Shown here: positions 41,768-49,932 of the stretch, one piece after another | How the letters are laid out: each line of letters begins with the position of its first letter | How positions within the stretch are numbered: the first letter of the stretch is position 1 | Assembly (NCBI RefSeq): GCF_042688385.1 | Contig: NZ_JBHUPY010000001.1 | Coordinates: 968,137-1,032,136, forward strand | DNA from: Herpetosiphon sp042688385 | Lineage (GTDB): Bacteria > Chloroflexota > Chloroflexia > Chloroflexales > Herpetosiphonaceae | DNA length: 64,000 nucleotides | Direction: 5' to 3' | Position numbers and translations under genes: made by a program | Notes under the pieces: generated by a model | Databases searched by the model: none | What the model saw: the letters and a program-made list of their open reading frames with translations, nothing else | Told to the model about the DNA's origin: nothing

Positions 41768-42847
41768 CTAAATGACTAAGGGTAATGCTCGGCGTAGCCC
41801 TGCATATTCCACACTTGGCCAAGCAGGATCAACCGAGATCACTTCGACCCCAGTGGCAGTTCGCAGAATGGTATCTTCGATTTTTACTCCAGCCAAACTT
41901 GGGTTCCATGCCATTGCCGTGTTGGCTTCGATAATTGTTGGCTCACCTAGGCGGGCTACAACTTCGCGCGATTGATAGCCAGTTGTGCCGCCTTGATGCA
42001 AACGCTGCATTTGTTCAACCACGCCACGTTGGCTGTAGGCCGCAACTGCTGCTTCGTAAACTGCGCCAACCGTGCTGCCAACTTGGGCCGCCGCGATGAT
42101 ATCCGCTTCGATGGCAATCACCTGTTCGTAGCTTGCGCGCTCGGCAGCGCTTTCTGGCCGAAAGTGCACATAGCGGCTGAGGTTGGCATACAAGCCAGCT
42201 TGGCGCGCGCATACCACTAGCATTGCGCGTTGGCCTAATGGCTCGTGGGTTGCAGGCAAGTGGCCATACAAGGGCAAGCGCCGTTCGCCACCAACCAAGG
42301 TCAAGGCTGGATGAATGCCATGGCTCCAAAGCTCAGCAGCGGCGGCTCCTGCCAATTGAAATTCAGTCCAATCGGGCTTGGCGGCGCTGAGCACCTTGGT
42401 CATAATTTGGGCGGTGGTGCGGCCAAGCGCCTGATAGCGCGCAATTTCCTCGGGCACTAAGCGCAATTTGGCGGCGATTAACTCGGGCGGTAGCGCAACC
42501 TCGCCTTGAGCCGGCCGATCTGAGGCCACCAAAGTAGCCTTGCTCCACTCGCGCACTGCCTGGTTGCGTTGCTGCGGCGTGGCCCAGTTACTGGCCCAAA
42601 GTTGATATTCAGCTGGGATGCCTTGGTCGCGCAAGCGATCAACTTCAACTGAATCGGTGACGATAAATGCCTGATCGGCAGTAATCACGACCTCAGCAAT
42701 TCCCGTTTCAGCGGTCAAAATAACCACGTTATCGAGTCCAGCAGTGGCCCAAGCAAACCAATCTACGCCACGCAAACGCACAGCGCCATATTTATAGCGG
42801 GCAATTGCTGCCCGAACATATGCCAGTTTATTCGCTATTTCGCTCAT
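41768..42847 (-). CDS. M24-family peptidase-like protein lacking metal ligands
   Basis: 359 aa with the pita-bread (creatinase/aminopeptidase P) architecture: an N-terminal creatinase_N-like domain to about residue 140 and a C-terminal M24 domain. In true M24 metalloenzymes the ligands are Asp, Asp, His, Glu, Glu. Here the segment usually holding the two Asp reads MLVVCARQAGLYANLSRYVHF, without them. A His in RLHQGGTTGYQ and a Glu in GVKIEDTILRT remain. Loss of both Asp suggests a creatinase-like or inactive protein. ATG at 42845-42847 is chosen from the AAGGA site about 10 bases upstream; a 52-codon extension is rejected. Confidence 0.78.
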   Translation of the reverse strand: MSEIANKLAYVRAAIARYKYGAVRLRGVDWFAWATAGLDNVVILTAETGIAEVVITADQAFIVTDSVEVDRLRDQGIPAEYQLWASNWATPQQRNQAVREWSKATLVASDRPAQGEVALPPELIAAKLRLVPEEIARYQALGRTTAQIMTKVLSAAKPDWTEFQLAGAAAAELWSHGIHPALTLVGGERRLPLYGHLPATHEPLGQRAMLVVCARQAGLYANLSRYVHFRPESAAERASYEQVIAIEADIIAAAQVGSTVGAVYEAAVAAYSQRGVVEQMQRLHQGGTTGYQSREVVARLGEPTIIEANTAMAWNPSLAGVKIEDTILRTATGVEVISVDPAWPSVEYAGLRRALPLVI

Positions 42848-42935
42848 CGCCCAATATCCTTGTCTAGTTGCGATTATTGATACCGTATAGCATACACGAG
42901 GCACAGGGCGCGCATGTGCAAAATTTGTAACGGGA

Positions 42936-43970
42936 TTATGCGCTTTGCAACACGTCGGCAATAATGCTGGCGGCCTCGGCACATTGATCGCGATTAACAT
43001 CAACGTGGGTCACTGCGCGCAATCGGCCTTTGAATGGCACGATCAATACCCCAGCTTGCCGTAAGCGTTCGGTCAATTGTTCTGGCGTAAAGCTGCTATC
43101 GCGTAAGCCAAACACAATAATGTTGGTTTGCACCGAAGCCAAATCCAGCTCGATTTGGGGCAATTGGCTCAGCGCTTCGGCCAACATTTTGGCATTCACA
43201 TGGTCATCAATCAAGCGTTCGCGGCCCTCGTTAAGCGCAATCAATCCAGCTGCGGCAACCACGCCGACTTGGCGCATTCCCCCGCCCAGCATTTTGCGCC
43301 AGCGATGCACCTTTTTGATAAACTCCGCCGAACCAGCCACCAGCGAGCCAATTGGTGCACCCAAGCCCTTCGATAAGCAGAATTGTACGCTATCGACATG
43401 CTGGGTAATTGTGCTTGCTGGCACGCCGAGCGCTACCGCCGCATTGAACACCCGTGCGCCATCCATATGCACTGGCAAGCCTTGGCTGCTCGCCCATTGA
43501 CGCACGTTGGCCAAATACTCTAATGAGAGCACCGTGCCTCCACAGCGATTGTGGCTATTTTCCAAACAGACCACGCCTGCCTGAGCAGCGTGGGCATCGT
43601 AGGCAGGTCGCACTGCCAGATTCAGCGCCGCCAAATCGAGCTCGCCTTGGGCATTAGTTGGAATCGGATGAAACACCAAGCCACCCAAGGCCGACGCACC
43701 GCCCGCCTCATAATGATAAATATGCGATTCATCGCCAAGCAACAGCTCTTGCCCACGCCCAGCATGGGCCAAAAGCGCCGCCAAATTACCCATCGTGCCG
43801 CTTGGCACAAAGATCGCCGCCTCTTTGCCCACCACCTCGGCGGCATAGCGCTGCAATTGATTGACCGTTGGATCATCGCCAAACACGTCGTCGCCAACTT
43901 CTGCATGATGCATGGCCTCACGCATGGCCAAACTGGGCTTGGTTACGGTATCGCTGCGCAAATCGATCAT
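42936..43970 (-). CDS. ltaE: L-threonine aldolase, low specificity
   Basis: PLP-dependent enzyme splitting threonine/allo-threonine to glycine and acetaldehyde. 344 aa. MIDLRSDTVTKPSLAMREAM at the start, EVGDDVFGDDPTVN, SGTMGNLAALLAHAGRGQE, the NSHNRCGGTVL segment, MDGARVFNAAVALG and the PLP-lysine region CLSKGLGAPIGSLVAG. ATG 43968-43970 with AAGGAG 6 bases upstream; a TTG two codons earlier is rejected. Cytosolic, stand-alone or first gene before the M24-like gene (88-bp gap). Confidence 0.92.
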   Translation of the reverse strand: MIDLRSDTVTKPSLAMREAMHHAEVGDDVFGDDPTVNQLQRYAAEVVGKEAAIFVPSGTMGNLAALLAHAGRGQELLLGDESHIYHYEAGGASALGGLVFHPIPTNAQGELDLAALNLAVRPAYDAHAAQAGVVCLENSHNRCGGTVLSLEYLANVRQWASSQGLPVHMDGARVFNAAVALGVPASTITQHVDSVQFCLSKGLGAPIGSLVAGSAEFIKKVHRWRKMLGGGMRQVGVVAAAGLIALNEGRERLIDDHVNAKMLAEALSQLPQIELDLASVQTNIIVFGLRDSSFTPEQLTERLRQAGVLIVPFKGRLRAVTHVDVNRDQCAEAASIIADVLQSA

Positions 43971-44168
43971 TATCAACTCCTTAGAATGCTCGCGCGGGTT
44001 GCGGCAAAATCACCAAATAATTATATCAAAAGCTTGCGGGAACAAATTGCAAGCCGCTGGCGTTGAGTATACAGAAACCAAATAAGCACAGCGTAGCCCA
44101 AGCCGGAATGGTGCTGAACTCTGCTTATAGCGTTTACTTAATTCACTTGCTACTATGAGGAATGGATA

Positions 44169-44903
44169 ATGAACACGCGAAATTCAATCATCGGTTGGTC
44201 ATTGGCACTGTTGTTGATTGTTGGGTTTGGGATTGCCTCATTGGTGATTTTGCCCCGTGGCAGTGCTGCCCAAACCGATACTTCAAACCGCAAACGGATT
44301 TCAGTTACTGGCCGTGGCGAAGTTAAAGTTACTCCCGATATTGCCTATGTGACGATTGGTGTGAACACCAACGCAGCAGATGCCAAAAGCGCTTTGAACG
44401 ATAACAATGCCAAAATGAATGCCTTGATCGAACAATTGAAGGCCGCAGGCATTGCCGAAGCCGATATTCAAACCACCAACCTGAACATCTCACCAAGCTA
44501 TGATTACTCTGGCAACACGCCGGTGTTGAAGGGCTACGATGTTAACAACAGCGTGCGGGTCAAAGTTTCGGTTAGTGATGCTGGCGGCTTGTTGGATAAA
44601 GTGGTGGAAGTTGGCGCAAACAACATTTCAGGCTTGAGCTTCGACGTTGCTGACCCAGCTAAATCATTGGAAGCAGCTCGCCAAGCAGCAATCAAAGATG
44701 CTCAATTGCGCGCCGAACAATACGCTGCTGTGAGCAACGCCCAAGTTGGCGAAGTGTTGGTCATTAGCGAAACCGTTACCCCAGTAACCTATCCTGTTGC
44801 CTTTGAGCAATCACGCGATATGGCCGCTGGCAGTGGCGCACCAATCCAACCTGGCCAACAAAGCCAAGTTATCGAAGTTCAGGTTATCTTCGAACTCAAA
44901 TAA
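44169..44903 (+). CDS. SIMPL-domain (DUF541) exported protein
   Basis: 244 aa. A signal or anchor (IIGWSLALLLIVGFGIASLV, residues 7-26) precedes a SIMPL domain with ISVTGRGEVKVTPDIAYVTI, AAGIAEADIQTTNLNISPSYDY and GYDVNNSVRVKVSVSD. Family members are periplasmic or surface proteins linked to oxidative stress and signalling, with unclear chemistry. Ends with a hydrophobic strand VIEVQVIFELK. ATG 44169 after an AGGAATGGA context. Followed by a strong terminator. Confidence 0.88.
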   Translation: MNTRNSIIGWSLALLLIVGFGIASLVILPRGSAAQTDTSNRKRISVTGRGEVKVTPDIAYVTIGVNTNAADAKSALNDNNAKMNALIEQLKAAGIAEADIQTTNLNISPSYDYSGNTPVLKGYDVNNSVRVKVSVSDAGGLLDKVVEVGANNISGLSFDVADPAKSLEAARQAAIKDAQLRAEQYAAVSNAQVGEVLVISETVTPVTYPVAFEQSRDMAAGSGAPIQPGQQSQVIEVQVIFELK

Positions 44904-44932
44904 CCTAGTTTCAACGCTAGCTTGAAGGCTGG

Positions 44933-44969
44933 GCTTGCTCAAGGATTATGCTTGAGCAAGCTCTTTTTT
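44933..44969 (+). terminator. Rho-independent terminator after the SIMPL gene
   Basis: 11-bp perfect stem GCTTGCTCAAG / CTTGAGCAAGC with a 7-base loop followed by TCTTTTTT. Confidence 0.9.
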
Positions 44970-44991
44970 GTGTTGTACATTAGTTGTTTAT

Positions 44992-45124
44992 TCCCTCACC
45001 CCCAACCCCCTCTCCCACTGAACGCGGGCGAGGGGGAGCACCCGTTTTTACCAACAAATTGCGCAAGAATCACCGTGTTAAAGCCCCTCGCCCGCGCCAC
45101 GGGAGAGGGGTTGGGGTGAGGGAA
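44992..45124 (+). repeat. MITE-like GC-rich element, copy g (core only)
   Basis: About 133 bp: CCCTCACCCCCAACCCCC ... GGCGAGGGGGAGCACC, centre TTTTTACCAACAAATTGCGCAAGAATCACC, then AAGCCCCTCGCCCGCG ... GGGGTTGGGGTGAGGG. Fills the gap between the convergent SIMPL and OsmC genes. The outer termini are absent. Confidence 0.7.
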
Positions 45125-45125
45125 T

Positions 45126-45482
45126 CTAAACTTGGCGAATCTCGATGACTGGTGGATGCTCCAAGGTGGCGTGAACTGTGCAATGTTGTGCCGCTCGTAG
45201 CACTGCCGCTTGGCGGGCTTCGGTTAATGCTGCTGGCAAGCTGACCTCAATTGCATAGCGATCGATGCGGCGTGGCTCGCTGCCAAAACTCCAACGAATA
45301 ATCAAACTCGTGCCAGTTAAATCAAGCTCAGCGGTTTCTGCATAGCGCTCCATCACGGCGGCAGTGCAGCCAACCAACGCCGCAGCCTGCAATTGCACAG
45401 GGTTTAAATCGGCGGGATAGCCAAACGCTTGACCATCGAAGATTAAATCGAGTTGATTGGGTTGTGTAACAAAAATGCGCAT
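45126..45482 (-). CDS. OsmC-family protein
   Basis: 118 aa, at the short end for OsmC/Ohr proteins. The two redox cysteines are Cys39 in LVGCTAAVME and Cys101 in AAQHCTVHATLE. N-terminal strand MRIFVTQPNQLDLIFDGQAF. These are thiol-dependent peroxidases acting on organic hydroperoxides, or hydrolases in related subfamilies. ATG 45480-45482; its start faces the plus-strand TolB-like gene, giving a divergent promoter region of about 45 bp. Confidence 0.85.
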   Translation of the reverse strand: MRIFVTQPNQLDLIFDGQAFGYPADLNPVQLQAAALVGCTAAVMERYAETAELDLTGTSLIIRWSFGSEPRRIDRYAIEVSLPAALTEARQAAVLRAAQHCTVHATLEHPPVIEIRQV

Positions 45483-45527
45483 AACGTACCTTTGATCAAA
45501 ATGGATTCAGACGTGTATGAGGGATGT

Positions 45528-46511
45528 ATGTCACGTATTCGTAGCTTAGCATTAATTGGGTTAATTGCCAGCTTGGCTGGTTGTGCGAACACAGCCACCG
45601 AGCCAACCACTGCGCCAACCAATCAACCAACCAGCCAGCCGACCGCCACCCTTGCCGCCGTCGCGACACCGACAATCGGCGAGGTTGAGCCACGTTTGGT
45701 ATTTGTGACCAATCAGCCGAATCAAATGACAATAATGCTGGCAGCGATTGATGGTAGCGAAGCGAAACCACTCAATTCTGATTTTCCACGGGCAATGGAC
45801 CCAGCGTTCTCGCCTGCTGGCAACGAATTGGCGTTTGCGGTGCAAGATAGCGATGGCTTCAACATTTATATTAGTTCCGTTGATGGCAGCAATTTGGTGC
45901 AAGTCACCAGCGAAGCTGGCGACGATCAAAGCCCAAGTTGGTCGCCTGACGGCCAGCAGTTGGTCTTTCAATCCAATCGTTCGGGCAACGATGAGATTTA
46001 TCGGGTCAATCGCGATGGCAGTAATTTGGTGCAACTCACCAATGATCCAGCCCAAGATGGCATGCCAAGTTGGGCTCCTGATGGCAGCGTGATTGCATTT
46101 AGCTCAGCGCGTGGGTTTAGCAATGAAGAATCATCAGGCCGCGAATTGTATTTGATTCAGCCTGATGGCCAAGCCTTGCAACAATTGACCAAAGCACGGG
46201 GCCGTGCCCAAAACCCAAGTTGGTCGCCTGATAGTCAACAACTGGTGTATGTGTTTTTTGAGAGTGCAATTGTGGGCGGCGATATTGCTGGCAACACGAT
46301 TTATACGATCAAGCGGGATGGCAGTGAAGCCAAGTTACTCCAATCCAATGCCTTCGATCCGCAATGGCTTGATCAGCAAATTGCCTTTACAACCTACGAT
46401 GAGCAAACTTTTCATACTGCGCTGCGTATATTGGATTTGAATACCATGCAAGTCAGTGTACCGCTGACAATGCCAGAAATTGATCTGATGCAGCCAGTTT
46501 TCAATCGCTAA
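45528..46511 (+). CDS. TolB-like PD40 beta-propeller lipoprotein
   Basis: 327 aa. Signal LALIGLIASLAGC with lipobox Cys18, then a Thr/Pro/Gln-rich linker (residues 20-48), then PD40/TolB-type blades with SPAGNELAFAVQDSDGFNIY, QSPSWSPDGQQLVFQSNRSG, GMPSWAPDGSVIAFSSARG and NPSWSPDSQQLVYVFF. Start ATG 45528 within GAGGGATGTATG; a 25-codon longer ORF is rejected because it overlaps the OsmC promoter and lacks a signal. A sensor or binding scaffold on the outer surface, by family analogy. Confidence 0.83.
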   Translation: MSRIRSLALIGLIASLAGCANTATEPTTAPTNQPTSQPTATLAAVATPTIGEVEPRLVFVTNQPNQMTIMLAAIDGSEAKPLNSDFPRAMDPAFSPAGNELAFAVQDSDGFNIYISSVDGSNLVQVTSEAGDDQSPSWSPDGQQLVFQSNRSGNDEIYRVNRDGSNLVQLTNDPAQDGMPSWAPDGSVIAFSSARGFSNEESSGRELYLIQPDGQALQQLTKARGRAQNPSWSPDSQQLVYVFFESAIVGGDIAGNTIYTIKRDGSEAKLLQSNAFDPQWLDQQIAFTTYDEQTFHTALRILDLNTMQVSVPLTMPEIDLMQPVFNR

Positions 46512-46556
46512 ATCGGATTAGTTATGGCTACTGAGTTGTACGAAAGGATCGAGCGG

Positions 46557-46805
46557 ATGCACATATCACACTGCCCAATCTGCCAATCGGATAACATTAT
46601 TCCGAATGCAACCTTTCATGAGGGGGCTAGCCGCAATGCGCGCTCATTGGTGACAGTCTATGAGAATCCCAAGGCTTTTTTCGCGCAGGGCATAGTTACG
46701 AAATCGGTGAATTGCTTCGTTTGTGGCAATTGTGGTTATATTATGCTGCACGCTGAAGATCCACAAGTGCTGTGGAAAGCCTATCAGGTTCAGCAAAACA
46801 GTTAA
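46557..46805 (+). CDS. Small zinc-ribbon protein, tandem copy 1
   Basis: 82 aa starting MHISHCPICQSDNIIPNA. Two CxxC pairs (CPIC near residues 6-9 and CGNC near 56-59) form a probable zinc ribbon. Between them a variable stretch has ARSLVTVYENPKAFFAQG. ATG 46557 is chosen because GAAAGGATCGAG precedes the equivalent ATG in both copies; a longer start (46524) exists only here. It ends LWKAYQVQQNS. Unknown function; likely structural or nucleic-acid binding. Copy 2 follows 134 bp later. Confidence 0.68.
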   Translation: MHISHCPICQSDNIIPNATFHEGASRNARSLVTVYENPKAFFAQGIVTKSVNCFVCGNCGYIMLHAEDPQVLWKAYQVQQNS

Positions 46806-46885
46806 TTCCGATCCACGAAGGGCACGAAGAGCACGAAGCAAGCAAACGTTCGTATAGCTTCGTGCTCTTCGTGGATCAATTTTCA
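46806..46885 (+). repeat. CACGAAG/CTTCGTG imperfect palindrome after copy 1
   Basis: GATCCACGAAGGGCACGAAG pairs with CTTCGTGCTCTTCGTGGATC around a loop of about 21 bases (46812-46875), followed by AATTTT. It is a strong hairpin of about 20 bp and could end transcription after copy 1. It belongs to the same low-complexity family as the CTTCGTG tracts elsewhere. Confidence 0.6.
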
Positions 46886-46939
46886 AGTGCTAAATCAAAA
46901 TTAGTTATCGCTGTTGAGTTGCAAGAAAGGATCGAGAAG

Positions 46940-47188
46940 ATGGCCAGATCACACTGCCCAAGCTGCCAATCGGATAACATTATTCCGAATGCGATTATCC
47001 ATGAGCTAGACAGTGATCTTAAACGACTGATGGTGACGGTTTACAGCAAACCTGAAGCCTTATTGCTGAAAAAACCAGTTGATGCTTGGGTGAAATGTGC
47101 AGTGTGTGGCAATTGTGGCCATATTATACTGCGCGTGGAAGATCCGCAAGCGCTGTGGGAAGCATATCAAGCGCAGAAAAACAGTTAA
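46940..47188 (+). CDS. Small zinc-ribbon protein, tandem copy 2
   Basis: 82 aa, the same length as copy 1: MARSHCPSCQSDNIIPNAI and the second ribbon CAVCGNCGHIILRVEDPQAL, ending LWEAYQAQKNS. The region upstream (from 46900) is also homologous to copy 1, but the copy-1 upstream ATG is ATC here, which supports the internal ATG 46940 with its AAAGGA site in both. Middle segment DSDLKRLMVTVYSKPEALLL has diverged more than the ribbons. Duplicated together with its 3' palindrome. Confidence 0.68.
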   Translation: MARSHCPSCQSDNIIPNAIIHELDSDLKRLMVTVYSKPEALLLKKPVDAWVKCAVCGNCGHIILRVEDPQALWEAYQAQKNS

Positions 47189-47242
47189 TTCCGATCCACG
47201 AAGAGCACGAAGCAAGGACGCTTTGGTGCTCTTCGTAGATCA
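47189..47242 (+). repeat. CACGAAG/CTTCGTG imperfect palindrome after copy 2
   Basis: GATCCACGAAGAGCACGAAG pairs with a diverged arm GGTGCTCTTCGTAGATC (about 15 of 17 positions) around a 10-base loop. It mirrors the palindrome after copy 1 and separates copy 2 from the convergent queA gene. Confidence 0.55.
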
Positions 47243-47246
47243 ATGG

Positions 47247-48287
47247 TTAAATAATCAGCATGGCATCGCCAAACGAGAAGAAGCGATATTCGTGTTGAAC
47301 CGCCTCTGCATAGGCATGCATAATCTGTTCGCGGCTGGCTAAGGCACTCACCAAGAGCAATAAGGTTGATTTGGGCAGGTGGAAATTGGTAATTAAACTA
47401 TTCACCACCCGATACTCATATGGCGGGTAGATGTAGATATTGCTCCAGCCAGAAGCTGGCTGAATTTCGCCAGCATGCAAGCTTAACCCTTGGGCTTGCG
47501 CTACGGTTTCGACCACTCGCGTGCTGGTTGTGCCAACCGTGATAATTCGCCCACCTGCGGCGCGGGTTGCATTGATTGCTTGAGCGGTTTCTGCAGAAAG
47601 CTCATACCACTCGCTATGAATTTGATGATCCAGCGCATTTTCAGTTTGTACAGGCCGAAAGGTATCTAAGCCAACGTGCAGGGTAACGCTCGCCCAGCCA
47701 ACACCTTGGGCTTTAACCTGCTCGATCAGCGCTGGTGTCCAGTGTAAGCCAGCGGTTGGCGCAGCAGCCGAGCCTGCTTGAGCGCTATACACCGTTTGAT
47801 AACGCTCTGGATCACTCAGCGGGGCCGTGATGTAGGGCGGGGTTGGCATTGAGCCAAGTTCTGGCAAGCGCTGATTAATTGGCTGCTCAAAGCAGACAAT
47901 GCGGCTGCCACTTTCGAGCAACGCTTCGACTGTTGCTTCGGCCTGTGCGCCGCTATGGCCAGTGATGAGCAAACGGCTGCCAATTGCAACTTTGCCTTTG
48001 ATCAGCGTTTCCCAACGTTGGGGATCGCGTTGTTTAAGCAGTAGCAACTCGGTTTTGCCACCGCTAGCTTTTTGGCCATACAAACGGGCTGGCAAGACGC
48101 GGCTATCGTTGGCAACCAACAGATCTCCATGCCGCAAATAGCGCCCAATCTCATAAAAATGGCGATGCTCAAGCTGGCCAGTGGCGCGATCGAGCACCAA
48201 CAAGCGCGAGTGGTCGCGTGGCTCAACCGGGGTTTGGGCGATCCGTTCTGGTGGTAAGTGATAATCAAAATCGGCAATTGGTAGCAT
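47247..48287 (-). CDS. queA: S-adenosylmethionine:tRNA ribosyltransferase-isomerase
   Basis: Queuosine biosynthesis: adds the ribosyl part of SAM to preQ1-tRNA to make epoxyqueuosine-tRNA. 346 aa. FDYHLPPERIAQTPVEPRDHSRLLVLDR at the start, NDSRVLPARLYGQKASGG, TAGLHWTPALIEQVKAQG and the C-terminal NSLITNFHLPKSTLLLLVSAL are family signatures. ATG at 48285-48287. No other queuosine gene is adjacent. Confidence 0.95.
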   Translation of the reverse strand: MLPIADFDYHLPPERIAQTPVEPRDHSRLLVLDRATGQLEHRHFYEIGRYLRHGDLLVANDSRVLPARLYGQKASGGKTELLLLKQRDPQRWETLIKGKVAIGSRLLITGHSGAQAEATVEALLESGSRIVCFEQPINQRLPELGSMPTPPYITAPLSDPERYQTVYSAQAGSAAAPTAGLHWTPALIEQVKAQGVGWASVTLHVGLDTFRPVQTENALDHQIHSEWYELSAETAQAINATRAAGGRIITVGTTSTRVVETVAQAQGLSLHAGEIQPASGWSNIYIYPPYEYRVVNSLITNFHLPKSTLLLLVSALASREQIMHAYAEAVQHEYRFFSFGDAMLII

Positions 48288-48772
48288 GATCGTAGGCTAT
48301 AGGCTATGGGCAATAGGCTATAGATAAAGGGTTATCGTTACAGAATCCATAGCTTACCATAGAAAAAGGATGAAGGATGAAGTATGAGGGATGAAGTTAA
48401 GAAATAGAGCAAAGAACATAAGAAAAGGATGAAGGATGAAGTATGAGGGATGAAACAAAAGGCAAAAAGCAAAAGTCAAAAGTCAGAAGTCAGAAGTCAG
48501 AAGGCAGAAGGCAGAAGCCTAATCCTAAACATCTGTGTCAATCTGTGGCTAAAAACGTCCTTCGCGGATCAATGTTAACGCAGAGGCGCAGAGAACCAAT
48601 GGCTGTTGGCTTTTGGCTATGGGAACATACTCTGTGGAATCTGGGGCTAAAAGTAGCCTTTGTGATATTCGCGATCTTCGCGGTTTCAATCCTTTGTGTT
48701 TTTTGTGCCCTTCGTGGCTCAATCGCTACTATGTTCTATGCTCTATGTTCTATGCTCTTTATTAAAAGCAGT
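48288..48772. repeat. Large mosaic of low-complexity repeat words
   Basis: About 480 bp without a gene: ATAGGCTATGGGCAATAGGC words; GAAAAAGGATGAAGGATGAAGTATGAGGGATGAA twice (48362-48394 and 48421-48455), an almost exact 33-bp direct repeat; the heptamer run AAAAGTCAAAAGTCAGAAGTC (48471-48515); AATCTGTGGCTAAAAACG; GCAGAGGCGCAGAG; TTCGCGATCTTCGCGG; and CTATGTTCTATGCTC (48730-48755). An ORF spanning 48443-48781 is built only from these words. Confidence 0.65.
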
Positions 48773-48773
48773 A

Positions 48774-48782
48774 TGCTATAAT
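48774..48782 (+). promoter_or_regulatory. Extended -10 promoter of prfA
   Basis: TGCTATAAT at 48774-48782 is a perfect extended -10 (TGn plus TATAAT). No good -35 is visible upstream, where low-complexity TATGCTCT words lie. Transcription would start near 48789, 35 bases before the prfA ATG. Confidence 0.65.
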
Positions 48783-48823
48783 GACGCAGATACACCACCA
48801 AGATAAGGAATATCCATACAACT

Positions 48824-49921
48824 ATGGAACCAGAAATTTTAGCTCGTCTCGCTCGTGTCGAGGCGCGATATATCGAACTCAATGATGAAATGACGCAGCC
48901 AGATGTGCTCAGCGACCATGTACGTCTAACCACTTTGGCTCGCGAACAAACCGAACTCGGCGAGTTGGTTGGTCGCTATCGTGAGTTTCTGCAGGCGGAA
49001 AAAGCGCTCGAAGAATCCAAAGCCATGCTGCGCGAGGAGAATGATCCTGAGTTACGCGAAATGGCCCAAATGGACATCGAAGAACTTTCAGCCCGCATGG
49101 AAGCAATTGGAGCCGAAGTTCGGATTTTGTTGTTGCCGCGCGACCCTAACGACGAAAAGAACGTGATCATCGAAATTCGCCAAGGCGAAGGTGGCGATGA
49201 AGCAGCCTTGTTTAGCGCCGATGTGTACCGCATGTATCAACGCTACGCTGAAACTCGGGGCTGGAAAACCGAACTTATGTCGTTGAGTGAAAACGGCATT
49301 GGTGGCTTCAAAGAAGTTATTTTTGAAGTACAAGGCCAAGGCGCTTGGAGCCGCCTCAAATACGAGGGTGGTGTGCATCGCGTTCAGCGCGTGCCTGCAA
49401 CCGAAGCTCGCGGTCGCATTCACACCAGCACCATCACCGTGGCCGTTTTGCCAGAGGTCGAAGAAACTGCGGTTGAAATTAAGCAAGAAGATTATCGTAT
49501 CGACGTATATCGCTCAGGCGGTCACGGCGGCCAAGGCGTGAACACCACCGACTCGGCAGTGCGGATCGTCTACAAAGCCGGCACGCCAGATGAAATTGTG
49601 GTTGTTTGTCAAGATACTCGTTCGCAGATTAAGAATCGCGAAAGTGCCTTGAACGTGTTGCGCGCCCGCTTATATGCCCGTGAACAAGAAAAACGCCAAA
49701 AAGAGCTTGGCGAATCACGCTTGGCCCAAGTTGGCAGCGGCGAACGGGCCGAAAAAATGCGCACCTACAACTACCCGCAAGACCGAATTACCGATCATCG
49801 GATTGGCCAAAACATCTCTAACCTGCCTGTTGTGCTTGATGGAGCGCTAGATCGGTTGATCGACGCACTGGTTACTTACGACAACGCCGAACGGCTTAAG
49901 GCATTGGGTATGGGAGCCTAG
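48824..49921 (+). CDS. prfA: Peptide chain release factor 1
   Basis: Releases the nascent chain at UAA and UAG codons. 365 aa. The GGQ motif is at residues 235-237 in SGGHGGQGVNTTDSAVRI. The codon-recognition PxT motif is PAT at 191-193 in RVPATEARGRIHTST, which marks RF1 rather than RF2. An N-terminal helical domain is present. ATG at 48824. The adenosine deaminase gene follows after 11 bp, so the two form an operon. Confidence 0.96.
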   Translation: MEPEILARLARVEARYIELNDEMTQPDVLSDHVRLTTLAREQTELGELVGRYREFLQAEKALEESKAMLREENDPELREMAQMDIEELSARMEAIGAEVRILLLPRDPNDEKNVIIEIRQGEGGDEAALFSADVYRMYQRYAETRGWKTELMSLSENGIGGFKEVIFEVQGQGAWSRLKYEGGVHRVQRVPATEARGRIHTSTITVAVLPEVEETAVEIKQEDYRIDVYRSGGHGGQGVNTTDSAVRIVYKAGTPDEIVVVCQDTRSQIKNRESALNVLRARLYAREQEKRQKELGESRLAQVGSGERAEKMRTYNYPQDRITDHRIGQNISNLPVVLDGALDRLIDALVTYDNAERLKALGMGA

Positions 49922-49932
49922 GAGTTTGTTGC

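Noticed and set aside
48443..48781. 112-codon plus-strand ORF
   Set aside because: Consists of repeat words (GTCAGAAG, CTATGTT, TTCGCGG) with no ribosome site; composition unlike coding DNA.
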